From positions 1 to 64,000 of the forward strand of contig NZ_FMYB01000022.1 in NCBI RefSeq assembly GCF_900104155.1: 64,000 nucleotides of DNA. The letters are read 5' to 3'. The number at the start of each line of letters is the position of its first letter. Within the stretch, counting starts at the first letter, position 1. Positions 1 to 7,220 of the stretch are shown here, in pieces. This DNA is from Butyrivibrio sp. INlla16. GTDB taxonomy: Bacteria; Bacillota; Clostridia; Lachnospirales; Lachnospiraceae. Made by a program: the position numbers and the translations under genes. The notes beneath the pieces are model-generated. The model was not told the origin of the DNA, searched no databases, and worked only from the letters and a program-made list of their open reading frames with translations.

Positions 1-154
1 TCTTGAAAGTGTTCCTTATGATCTTTTCAATTCCAAGTGCTGAAATGAATTCCTTGATCATCAAAAGACCGCCGTCGGATGAGAGCTCGCCTCCGCTAAA
101 ACTGAGCTTAAACTGTTTGTTGCATAAGAGCTGGATTTCCTTTAAACTATGCAT
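1..154 (-). CDS. IS1380-family transposase, N-terminal part (cut by window edge)
   Basis: The minus strand encodes 51 residues from an ATG at 152-154 and stays open to the window edge. A good ribosome site (GGAG, about 7 nt upstream) supports the start. The N-terminus contains FSGGELSSDGGLLMIKEF, which matches the conserved start of IS1380-type DDE transposases. The rest, including the catalytic residues, lies outside the window, so intactness cannot be judged. No terminal inverted repeat could be fixed in the 200 bases upstream. It marks a mobile element at the left border; the family call rests only on this N-terminal motif. Confidence 0.75.
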   Translation of the reverse strand, partial: MHSLKEIQLLCNKQFKLSFSGGELSSDGGLLMIKEFISALGIEKIIRNTFK

Positions 155-360
155 AGAGCTTCTCCTTTGTTGCTTTATGTGTGGTTGTCAGCCTACATAA
201 ATTGTAGCAAATCAGGAGCTCTATTAATATAGTTTTGCTTCACTTTTTTGGTGAGAAGAATAAGTTTTTTAGTACCAGTAAACATGCGGCATTGGAGCGA
301 TTTTAATCTATTGCCGTGAATAATTCAGGATTAACTAAATCAGATATAAAATATCACAGA

Positions 361-687
361 TTAGTTAGCATCTGTTGTCTCATCTGCGGCATCAGTTGAA
401 GTTTCAGTTTCATCTACGGTTTCAGTTCCGTCTGTGGTCTCTGCTGTAGCTTCTGTTCCATCAACTGTCTCTGCTGCAGGTACTACATCCTCTGAAATCT
501 CTGTTGCAGCTGCATCTGCTGCAGGATGTTTAGCAGCATAAACTCTCCATCCTACCAGAGAGCATACTGCAAGCAGAAGTACCAAACTTACACACTTTGC
601 AATCTTTACATTTCTCTTATGCTTTGCGATTCTTGCCTTTCTCCCCTTCTTCTCGATTTTGTAAGCATCAACTTTTTCCTGACTCAT
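361..687 (-). CDS. Small membrane-anchored acidic Thr/Glu-rich protein
   Basis: A 108-residue protein. Residues 1-28 are basic (many Lys and Arg), followed by one hydrophobic segment at about 31-51 (VSLVLLLAVCSLVGWRVYAA). The last 55 residues are rich in Glu, Thr, Ala and Asp, with repeats of the type ETVDGTE / TTDGTE. The layout suggests a single-pass protein with a short cytoplasmic head and an acidic exported tail. The ribosome site (GGGAGGAAACAAAA before ATG) is excellent, so it is probably real despite its size. No enzyme domain is seen. The nearest upstream sequence is a -10-like TATAAT at 741-746. Function unknown. Confidence 0.6.
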   Translation of the reverse strand: MSQEKVDAYKIEKKGRKARIAKHKRNVKIAKCVSLVLLLAVCSLVGWRVYAAKHPAADAAATEISEDVVPAAETVDGTEATAETTDGTETVDETETSTDAADETTDAN

Positions 688-740
688 TTTTGTTTCCTCC
701 CAATTGATAATTGATGTAGTGTAGGCAAGCCCTGTGTATG

Positions 741-746
741 ATTATA
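741..746 (-). promoter_or_regulatory. Candidate -10 element for the small acidic protein gene
   Basis: A perfect TATAAT on the minus strand lies about 55 nt upstream of the start at 687. No convincing -35 box sits 16-18 nt further upstream. A perfect 12-nt palindrome (ACACAATTGTGT, 774-785) lies just upstream and could be an operator. Assigned by pattern only. Confidence 0.35.
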
Positions 747-904
747 ACTTGCCCATATATTCTTGATGCTAGCACACAATTGTGTCTTAATTTTGAACCA
801 TGAAGATTTTGTTGTGATTAGCATCTTATATACTTAGCATTTCCGCATTATGTCCATATGATTTATTTATTCATCTTCTGTGAAAACCTCTTTTTTAATT
901 CTTC

Positions 905-1171
905 CACAGATTATTTTTCTGTCCAAATCTGTGTTATGGGCTTCTACTCTTTTTTCACAGATATCTTTCCTTTATCCACCCAGTTTTGTGCCAAATATTT
1001 CTGTGTTCCTTACACAATACTAATTTTCACAGATAAATTTAACTATAAAAATTCAAAATCATCTATGATATTACACATATTATTTTTTTCACAGATTTGA
1101 CCAATTTTTTTATCTGTGTTCTATCACAAAATTTCTATTACGCAGATTAATCCAATTTACGCATCTGTGTT
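905..1171. repeat. Array of 31-nt imperfect palindromes (AACACAGAT...ATCTGTG)
   Basis: Three units are exactly 31 nt long: 905-935, 1090-1120 and 1141-1171. On the minus strand each begins AACACAGAT and ends ATCTGTG or ATCTGCG, and two share TTGG at the same internal position. A fourth, longer unit (956-1007) has the same ends. Orphan half sites occur near 876-882 and at 1028-1034. Left ends are 51 nt apart twice (905 to 956, 1090 to 1141). Each unit could form a hairpin with a 6-7 bp stem. Function unknown. Confidence 0.6.
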
Positions 1172-1213
1172 CTTGCAGAAAACTCCCATTCCACAGAAAA
1201 GCGCTATGTGATC

Positions 1214-1250
1214 GTAAGTCTATTTTGTGTTTTTCCGCTAATAGACTTAC
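1214..1250. repeat. 11-bp perfect inverted repeat (GTAAGTCTATT / AATAGACTTAC)
   Basis: The arms at 1214-1224 and 1240-1250 are exact reverse complements with a 15-nt loop. The same ACTTAC end recurs at 1302-1313, where a second 7-bp stem forms (1282-1288 with 1302-1308). No T-run follows, so a terminator is unlikely. It may be a recombination or protein-binding site, or a remnant of a dispersed repeat. Confidence 0.5.
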
Positions 1251-1393
1251 CAATTCTGCTCTACATAGCTCCGGCCATAATTCAATTCTTAATTTCTTCG
1301 CGAATTGACTTACGACAAACCTATACAGCCCTCCCGCGAAAGATGATAGCCCCGTAGCCCGCATAGATAGTCAAAGATAGGAACCTCTCACAA

Positions 1394-1436
1394 CCAAAAA
1401 TCAGGCGGAGAAAGCCCCCTAATGCTTTCTCCGCCT
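1394..1436 (-). terminator. Rho-independent terminator after the mgtC-like gene
   Basis: A perfect 13-bp stem (1403-1415 with 1424-1436) and 8-nt loop, followed on the minus strand by TGATTTTTGG. It lies 36 nt after the stop of the MgtC-family gene and should end the transporter operon transcript. Confidence 0.85.
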
Positions 1437-1471
1437 ATAAATAATGCTATATCCATGCAATATCTACTCCA

Positions 1472-2158
1472 TCACACTTCTTCCACATAATTAACATACT
1501 CCAGTTCCTGGAGTCTTCTGATGATTTCCCTGTGGGAGCGTCTTCTGGAGCTGTCGATATCGATCAGAAGTGCAACATCAGAGGATTGAAGTGTCTTCTC
1601 CTTGCTCTTGGTCATACTGCTGATTGAGAGATCCTCTTCAGACAGATACTTGGAGAGCTTAGTGACTGAGCCTTTATTCACTTCAATATACATGCTCATG
1701 TACTTACTATATTCTTCAACAACATTGCTGAGATTCATAAGCACTACGTTTGCGATCATGACCAGCACAAAGCAAGTGATGCCGATAACGATATATCCTG
1801 CGCCAATAGCCATTCCCATGCAGGAAGTAACCCACAGAGAAGCAGCTGTGGTAAGTCCCTTTATCTGTTTCTTACCTGTGACGAGGATAGTACCTGCGCC
1901 GAGGAAACCGATACCGCTTACTACGCCGGCGGGAATTCGGCTGACATCAGCCCCAAGCCCCGGCAACATTGCAAGATATATATTCAGGGATGTCGCAACC
2001 GCTGAGCCAAGACTCACAAGAGCGAACGTCTTGATACCTGCAGTATGGCGCTTTACCACACGCTCCCAGCCGATGAGGCAACCGAAAAGAGTTGCTATCA
2101 CAAGTCTAAGTGCGACCGCAAGATCGGCACTGCTTTCAAAAAATTCGAGCGTTCCCAT
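1472..2158 (-). CDS. MgtC/SapB family membrane protein
   Basis: 228 residues with four or five hydrophobic segments in the first 140 residues and a soluble C-terminal region (about 150-228). The N-terminal half carries the family hallmarks LIGWERVVKRHTAGIKTFAL and SGIGFLGAGTILV. MgtC proteins are inner-membrane virulence and Mg2+/phosphate-homeostasis factors in other bacteria; the C-terminal part here resembles the ACT-like regulatory tail of longer members. It is the last gene of a minus-strand operon behind an ABC transporter (29-nt gap), with its own strong ribosome site (GGAGGGCGCTGA before ATG). The link to a transporter possibly for phosphorylated compounds is notable. Family call firm, exact role not. 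Confidence 0.88.
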   Translation of the reverse strand: MGTLEFFESSADLAVALRLVIATLFGCLIGWERVVKRHTAGIKTFALVSLGSAVATSLNIYLAMLPGLGADVSRIPAGVVSGIGFLGAGTILVTGKKQIKGLTTAASLWVTSCMGMAIGAGYIVIGITCFVLVMIANVVLMNLSNVVEEYSKYMSMYIEVNKGSVTKLSKYLSEEDLSISSMTKSKEKTLQSSDVALLIDIDSSRRRSHREIIRRLQELEYVNYVEEV

Positions 2159-2187
2159 TCAGCGCCCTCCTTTTCTTCGTGTTCTTT

Positions 2188-3249
2188 TTAAAGCGCATAT
2201 AATGTATTTTCTTCAAAGTTCAGATAAACCTTGTCACCTACGCCGTAAATCTTCTTGTTCTTCGGGTTGTACTCCTGGATTTTAACAAGTTCATCACCAA
2301 TCTTGATATGATAATCCTGATAAGCACCCATAAAGCATGAATACTCAACTTCGCCCATTATTGAACCGTTGTCGCCAAGGGTTGCTCCCTCGGGACGAAG
2401 AACGATGCTGCACTCAGCTCCGTTTCCAAGACTTCCTGTTGAGCACTTAACCTCTTCACCATTTATTTCGACAATATCCTGTGACTTGACAATAGCCTTA
2501 AGGAAGTTTGCTTCGCCAATGAAATCTGCGACAAACTTGTTGTTCGGATAGTAGTAAGCTTCCTGAGGTGTGGAAATCTGCTCCACAAGACCACCCTTCA
2601 TGATGATGACCTTATCGGAGATAGCCATAGCCTCACTCTGATCATGAGTTACATAAATAGCTGTGATTCCTGCTTCCTGCTGGATTCTTCTGATCTCTGT
2701 TCTCATGGAAACACGAAGCTTTGCATCAAGGTTTGACAAAGGCTCATCGAAAAGGAGCACGCCGGGCTCAATTACAAGCGCTCTAGCAAGAGCAACTCTC
2801 TGCTGCTGTCCACCTGAAAGCTGGTTAGTCATTCTGTTTTCCATGCCCTCAAGTCCTACGAGTCCGAGAATGTCAGTAACCTTTTTCCTGATAGTCTCCT
2901 TATCCATCTTACGAAGCTTAAGTCCGTATGCAACATTATCAAAAATGTTGTAGTGAGGAAGAAGCGCATAGCTCTGGAAAACCATAGCCGTATCACGCTT
3001 GTTGGGAGTGAGCGCATTTATCGGCTCATTTCCAAGGTAAATCTCTCCCTCGTCCGGGCTCTCAAAGCCGGCGATCATACGAAGAGTTGTTGTTTTTCCG
3101 CATCCTGAAGGTCCAAGAAGTGTTACGAAACTTCCGGGTTCGATCTCGATATTTGCATCCTTAACTGCATAGAAATCTTTACCGGTCTTGGGATCCTTGT
3201 AAATCTTTGAAATATGTTCAAGGCGTACGCCCTTTTTCTCTTTTGACAT
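2188..3249 (-). CDS. ABC transporter ATP-binding protein, FbpC/AfuC/PotA type
   Basis: 353 residues. Walker A GPSGCGKTT at about 46-54, Q-loop MVFQSYALLPH near 95, signature LSGGQQQRVALARAL near 144, Walker B VLLFDEPLSNLD near 166, switch histidine in YVTHDQ. Residues from about 240 on form the regulatory TOBE-like domain typical of the spermidine/iron/phosphonate importer group. It powers uptake through the fused permease encoded immediately upstream (15-nt gap). Start supported by GGAGGAGAAAAATT before ATG. The ATPase alone does not define the substrate; the neighbouring binding proteins suggest iron(III) or a phosphorylated sugar or phosphonate. Confidence 0.92.
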   Translation of the reverse strand: MSKEKKGVRLEHISKIYKDPKTGKDFYAVKDANIEIEPGSFVTLLGPSGCGKTTTLRMIAGFESPDEGEIYLGNEPINALTPNKRDTAMVFQSYALLPHYNIFDNVAYGLKLRKMDKETIRKKVTDILGLVGLEGMENRMTNQLSGGQQQRVALARALVIEPGVLLFDEPLSNLDAKLRVSMRTEIRRIQQEAGITAIYVTHDQSEAMAISDKVIIMKGGLVEQISTPQEAYYYPNNKFVADFIGEANFLKAIVKSQDIVEINGEEVKCSTGSLGNGAECSIVLRPEGATLGDNGSIMGEVEYSCFMGAYQDYHIKIGDELVKIQEYNPKNKKIYGVGDKVYLNFEENTLYAL

Positions 3250-3264
3250 AATTTTTCTCCTCCG

Positions 3265-4977
3265 TCAATCTGTAGTCTTAACCTGGCGACTTGTTCCGAA
3301 ATGTTTAATCACAAGGTTCATAACAAGAACCGCACTGTAGGTGATAAGGATCAGGATTGATGCAAAAGCGCAGGCAATTCCGTAGGATCCCTTCTCTGCG
3401 AACTCGTTGATCTGAACCGTAATAAGAAGATACGAAGGTGTAACCAAAAGGATGATTGCACTGATCGCTGTGATACTTCTTACGAAGGATGTTACAAATC
3501 CCGAAAGGAAGCTGTCCTTGATAAGCGGAAGTGTAACTGTCATAAACACTTTGAAGCTGTCGGCACCCATATCATAAGCGGATTCCTCAATGCTCTTATC
3601 AATCTGTCTGAGGGCGGAGATACCGCTTCTGGTTCCTGTAGGAAGGCTTCGAACGATAAATACGATTACGAGAATCGCACCTGTTCCGTACAGTCCCTGA
3701 AGGATTCCTGTTCCGAAGATACCGCCTGAAAATCCTCTGATATATCCGATACCGAGTACAGTTCCGGGAACTGCCATAGCCAACATTGAAACCGCCTCGA
3801 TAAAGCCCTTTGCCTTGAACTTTCTCTTAACAACAAGATAAGAGATGATCATGGACAGAAGTGCCGTGATAGGCGCCGATATGAAGGAAAGAATGAAGCT
3901 GTCCTTAAATGCTTTTAGTCCCTTGTACTTTGTGAACACCTGGCCGAACCACTTGAAGGTCAGATGAAAATCGTATCCCCAGGTCTTGAACATAGCGCCA
4001 AAGGGAACGCAGATATACATGATTATTACGAAAATCGCGAGCGCTGAGCACAGGATTGTAAGAGGGATTGTAACGCTCTTATCTGTGATGAGCATACGCT
4101 CTCTGGACGCTTTTCCTGAAAGAGTAGCTGTGCTCTTGGCTTCGAGATAATACTTCTGGATGATAAACATCACGAGTGTGATTGCAAGAAGTACAACCGC
4201 CATGGCAGCCGCGCCTTGCTTATCATACGCACCTGTGATCTGAAGGTAAATTGTTGTCGCAAGTGTATCGTAGGAACCACCGATAATCATGGGGTTAGCG
4301 AAATCTGCGATAGACTCGATGAAGGTTACAAGGAAGGCATTTCCAAGTCCCGGAAGAATAAGCGGGAAAGTAACCGTCATGAATACCTTGAAACGGGAAG
4401 CGCCCATGTCTCTGGCAGCCTCCTCAAGTGAAGGATCGATATTTTTCAAAAGTCCCTTGAGCATCATGTAGCACACAGGGAAAAATGTAAGTGTCTGGAC
4501 TATGGCGATGCCCCAGAATCCATACACGCTGTTGTCATAGATATGTAAGATAAAACGTGTAATGATACCTGCTTTTCCGAAAAGCATGATCATCGAAAGT
4601 GAAAGCACGAACGGCGGTGAAACCACCGGAAGCATGGAAACGACTTTGAAAAGGCCTTCCATGAATTTTGTTCTGAGTTTTACATAAACCTCAACATAAG
4701 CAAATAAAAGGCCTATGAGAGCTGACGCGATACCTACCAAAAATCCAACCTTAAGTGTGTTGGTAATCGCGCGTCTGAAATTTGAGAGTCCCATAACTCT
4801 CTTAAATGTATCAAGCGTTAACCCCGATTCAGATACAAAGCTGTCAACAAGCAGTATAGCCAGCGGGTAAAGAATAAATACTGTAAGAAAAACCACCAAA
4901 AGAATAATGGTAGAAACCATGATGGGATCCGCCATGAGCTTTTTCCTGTCAAGGCTGGCACTTTGACTCTTTGCCAT
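3265..4977 (-). CDS. Fused ABC transporter permease (two permease domains), FbpB/AfuB type
   Basis: 570 residues carrying two homologous permease halves. Each half has about six transmembrane segments and an EAA loop: EEAARDMGASRFKVFMTV in the N-terminal half and EESAYDMGADSFKVFMTV in the C-terminal half. The single chain forms the whole membrane channel. Fused permeases of this layout occur in FbpB- and AfuB-type importers (ferric iron; hexose phosphates). It follows the binding-protein gene after a 63-nt gap containing a stable hairpin, and is followed 15 nt on by the ATPase. Ribosome site AGGAGGAG before ATG. Confidence 0.92.
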   Translation of the reverse strand: MAKSQSASLDRKKLMADPIMVSTIILLVVFLTVFILYPLAILLVDSFVSESGLTLDTFKRVMGLSNFRRAITNTLKVGFLVGIASALIGLLFAYVEVYVKLRTKFMEGLFKVVSMLPVVSPPFVLSLSMIMLFGKAGIITRFILHIYDNSVYGFWGIAIVQTLTFFPVCYMMLKGLLKNIDPSLEEAARDMGASRFKVFMTVTFPLILPGLGNAFLVTFIESIADFANPMIIGGSYDTLATTIYLQITGAYDKQGAAAMAVVLLAITLVMFIIQKYYLEAKSTATLSGKASRERMLITDKSVTIPLTILCSALAIFVIIMYICVPFGAMFKTWGYDFHLTFKWFGQVFTKYKGLKAFKDSFILSFISAPITALLSMIISYLVVKRKFKAKGFIEAVSMLAMAVPGTVLGIGYIRGFSGGIFGTGILQGLYGTGAILVIVFIVRSLPTGTRSGISALRQIDKSIEESAYDMGADSFKVFMTVTLPLIKDSFLSGFVTSFVRSITAISAIILLVTPSYLLITVQINEFAEKGSYGIACAFASILILITYSAVLVMNLVIKHFGTSRQVKTTD

Positions 4978-5003
4978 TTTTCAACTCCTCCTCTAAAAAT
5001 TTA

Positions 5004-5028
5004 GGGCGGATGAAATACACATCCGCCC
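5004..5028 (-). promoter_or_regulatory. Intercistronic hairpin between binding-protein and permease genes
   Basis: A perfect 9-bp stem (GGGCGGATG at 5004-5012 with CATCCGCCC at 5020-5028) and 7-nt loop, followed on the minus strand by TAAATTTTTA. Such hairpins after the first gene of importer operons often act as leaky terminators or 3' stabilisers that raise binding-protein expression over the membrane parts. That role is inferred here. Confidence 0.6.
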
Positions 5029-5040
5029 ATAATAGTTATA

Positions 5041-6261
5041 TTATTCGGTCTGGAAACGATCGTCTGCTGCGCTTCCGAGTGCGGTCATAACTTCCTCAAT
5101 GTAAGTTTCTGTATTCTCTTTTGCATCTTCGAAGTCATAATCCATAACGTTCTCGGGATCAAGTCCAAACTCTGCTGCTACTTCGGGCTGCTTTGCATTG
5201 TCGATAACAAGGAACTGGTAAGAACCGTTCTGTGCTGCAAGCTCAACGCAATCAGGGCTGAGTGCATACTCGATCCAAAGCTTAGCTGCATTGGGATGTG
5301 CGCATCCCTTGAAAATAGCTGTTGCACCAATCTCGAAGGATGTTCCTGTTGAAGGAATTACGAGGTCAATATTGCCATAACCGTTGTCAACAATCTGTGT
5401 GATACCATCGTGAAGGAAACCGATACCTACGATACACTCACCTGTTCCAACGTTCTTGGAAGGGCCTGAACCTGACTTTGTGTAAACTTCGATGTTCTTA
5501 TCGAGGTCAACGAGGTACTGGATACCTTCATCATGTCCGTACTTCTGGATCATTGTGTTGATAACAAGCTTAGCTGTTCCTGCTGTGTTGTAGTTTGAAA
5601 GCCATACAAGTCCCTTGTACTTCTCATCAAGAAGATCCTGCCAGTCCTTAGGCTCGTCGATGCCCATTCTCTCGAGCTCGTCTCTGTTTACCATGAAACC
5701 AAGGATTCCCTTGTAGATTCCATACCAGTAACCATCCTTGTCGCGATACTTATCACCGATAAGATGAGAAGCATTCTGTGCTTCATATGCCTCAAGAAGT
5801 CCCTCGCCTGCTGCTACGTTATAGGGATCGGTTGTGCCGCCGAACCAAACGTCACCTGAAGGATTTCCGTTCTCTTCTTCGATCTTACTCTGAACTTCAC
5901 CGGTAGAAAGGCGCTGATACTGAACTTTTATGCCATACATTTTTTCGAAGTTCTCACAAGCTGCTGCAAGGTACTCTTCCTCGCATGAACCGTAAACGAT
6001 GAGCTCTCCCTCAGCCTTAGCTGCTTCAATAAGAGCATCCATTCCGCCGGCCTCTGTAGCCTCACCTGCATCCTCAGTTGCCTCTGCAGCTTCTGTTGTC
6101 TCCTCTGCTGCGGGCTCTTCTGTAGCTGTCTCAGCCGGTGCAGCCTCCTCAGTCTTTGTCTCAGCAGCGGGTGCCTCTGTAGATCCTCCGTTAGATCCGC
6201 CACAGCCAACTACGCTGAGTGTCATAAGTCCTGCTAAAACCAATGCTAACTTTTTTCTCAT
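5041..6261 (-). CDS. Lipoprotein substrate-binding protein of the ABC importer (FbpA/AfuA type)
   Basis: 406 residues. A lipoprotein signal ends in LSVVGC with the lipidated Cys at residue 20, followed by an E/T/A-rich linker (about 24-70) and a periplasmic-binding fold starting at LIVYGSCEEEYLAAA. The stretch LSTGEVQ...NPSGDVWFGGTTDP resembles AfuA-type hexose-phosphate and FbpA-type ferric binding proteins. It should capture substrate outside the membrane and deliver it to the fused permease. First gene of the operon, with an AAAGGAGAGG ribosome site and a 106-nt upstream gap from the response-regulator gene that probably holds its promoter. Substrate unproven. Confidence 0.88.
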   Translation of the reverse strand: MRKKLALVLAGLMTLSVVGCGGSNGGSTEAPAAETKTEEAAPAETATEEPAAEETTEAAEATEDAGEATEAGGMDALIEAAKAEGELIVYGSCEEEYLAAACENFEKMYGIKVQYQRLSTGEVQSKIEEENGNPSGDVWFGGTTDPYNVAAGEGLLEAYEAQNASHLIGDKYRDKDGYWYGIYKGILGFMVNRDELERMGIDEPKDWQDLLDEKYKGLVWLSNYNTAGTAKLVINTMIQKYGHDEGIQYLVDLDKNIEVYTKSGSGPSKNVGTGECIVGIGFLHDGITQIVDNGYGNIDLVIPSTGTSFEIGATAIFKGCAHPNAAKLWIEYALSPDCVELAAQNGSYQFLVIDNAKQPEVAAEFGLDPENVMDYDFEDAKENTETYIEEVMTALGSAADDRFQTE

Positions 6262-6367
6262 TTTCCTCTCCTTTCAAAATGTTAAATACATTTGATAAGA
6301 AGATGATACCGAAGGAAATCGTTTTTCTATACCTAAAATTCTGTTTAATTATCCAATATTTTGAACT

Positions 6368-7129
6368 TCACTTCACAAAGTCAGACGGAGAACTTCCGGC
6401 ATACTTTTTAAAGACGGTGCTGAAGTACTTGTAATCGCTGAAGCCGGTAAGTTCCGAGACTTCATACACTTTGTAGGTGCCGGTTTCGAGGAGCTTTACT
6501 GCCTGGCTTACGCGGTAGCGGTTTAGGAAATCAAGATAGGTCTGGCCGGTAGCCTCTTTGAATTTGCGCGAAAGATAGCTTGAAGACACTCCCAGTTCCT
6601 CTGAAAACATGTCCAGACTGATCTTCTCAGAATAGCGCTCACGCGTCCTCTCAATTATCTGCTGAATATAGTCATTATCCTTGTCCGACTTGATGAAGGC
6701 CACATCGAGGTCATCTCCGGATTTCTTTCTCTCCGAAAGCTGCTTTATCTGCTTATCCTTCTCGATCTCGGAAGTTACCTTCGCAACATTTTTCCTCAGT
6801 TCTTCCTCATCCACGGGCTTCATCAGATACGCTGATACTCCAAGGTCAATCGCCTGCTTTGCGTATTCAAAATCGGCATAGCTGGTCATTATGATAGCCT
6901 TGAAGTCAGAGATTTCCTGCCCTTTTCTGATCATCTCAATGCCGTCCATAACAGGCATCATTATGTCTGCAAGAACTATATCCGGTGAAAGTTCCTCAAT
7001 CTTCTCAAGGCCTTCCTTGCCGTTAGCGGCTTCGCCTGCTATGGTGCAGCCCATGCCTGTCCAATCCATGGTGTAGGCTATGCCCTTTCTTATGATATCT
7101 TCGTCTTCTACAATAAGTACTCTGTACAT
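6368..7129 (-). CDS. AraC-type response regulator (HptR-like)
   Basis: 253 residues from the ATG at 7127-7129. That start gives MYRVLIVEDED at the N-terminus and has GAGGG seven nt upstream; a longer in-frame start inside a repeat element is less likely. Receiver domain 1-120 with the phospho-acceptor Asp at about 55 (VLADIMMPVMDG) and the Lys in LMKPVDEEEL. The C-terminal 100 residues hold two helix-turn-helix units of AraC type (LSRKFKEATGQ; TGFSDYKYFSTVFKKY). It should be phosphorylated by the upstream kinase and probably activates the downstream importer operon. The combination matches HptR/YesN-type regulators. Confidence 0.93.
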   Translation of the reverse strand: MYRVLIVEDEDIIRKGIAYTMDWTGMGCTIAGEAANGKEGLEKIEELSPDIVLADIMMPVMDGIEMIRKGQEISDFKAIIMTSYADFEYAKQAIDLGVSAYLMKPVDEEELRKNVAKVTSEIEKDKQIKQLSERKKSGDDLDVAFIKSDKDNDYIQQIIERTRERYSEKISLDMFSEELGVSSSYLSRKFKEATGQTYLDFLNRYRVSQAVKLLETGTYKVYEVSELTGFSDYKYFSTVFKKYAGSSPSDFVK

Positions 7130-7134
7130 TCTTA

Positions 7135-7217
7135 CCCTCATCCGGCGCTGCGCGCCACCTGTCTCCGCTCCGCGCAAAGCCGACGTCCCCCGGACGTCGT
7201 GCGCCCCTCGGGAGAAG
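7135..7217 (-). repeat. Dispersed intergenic repeat element, copy A
   Basis: The GC-rich gap between kinase and regulator starts CCCTCATCC followed by a hairpin GGCGC-TGC-GCGCC (7144-7156) and a second hairpin with arms GACGTCC / GGACGTC. The same head, with a compensatory base-pair change, occurs at 32769-32812. On the minus strand the end of the element supplies the GAGGG ribosome site of the regulator gene. It resembles a repeat type common between clostridial genes. Confidence 0.55.
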
Positions 7218-7220
7218 TCA

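Larger units (their letters stand above)
688..1471. other. 784-bp non-coding stretch with palindrome array and terminator
   Basis: No convincing gene is present. The stretch holds a -10 element and palindrome near 741-785, AT-rich DNA with repeated CACAGAT / ATCTGTG half sites (876-1197), two further inverted repeats built on GTAAGTC (1214-1313), and the terminator of the downstream operon (1394-1436). Two open frames here have no ribosome site and cross the repeats, so they are not called. Confidence 0.7.

Noticed and set aside
3..200. Plus-strand open frame at the window start
   Set aside because: It is the complement of the transposase N-terminus, has no ribosome site and no recognisable motif.
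905..1171. CRISPR array, because of regular 51-nt spacing
   Set aside because: The units are palindromic with variable interiors, only three or four copies exist with uneven gaps, and no cas gene is near.
858..1364. Open frames on both strands across the palindrome array (80 and 84 codons)
   Set aside because: No ribosome sites; the frames only read through palindromic repeats and share no known motif. The repeats explain the pattern better.
1602..2285. 227-codon plus-strand frame
   Set aside because: Antisense to the well-supported mgtC-family gene; composition and lack of ribosome site mark it as a shadow.
5928..6295. Frames with Ala/Ser- or Arg/Gln-rich products opposite or within the lipoprotein gene
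   Set aside because: They mirror the low-complexity E/T/A linker of the real gene.
7130..7177. Longer start for the response regulator
   Set aside because: The extra 16 residues lie in the intergenic repeat; the ATG at 7129 has a ribosome site and gives a canonical receiver-domain start.
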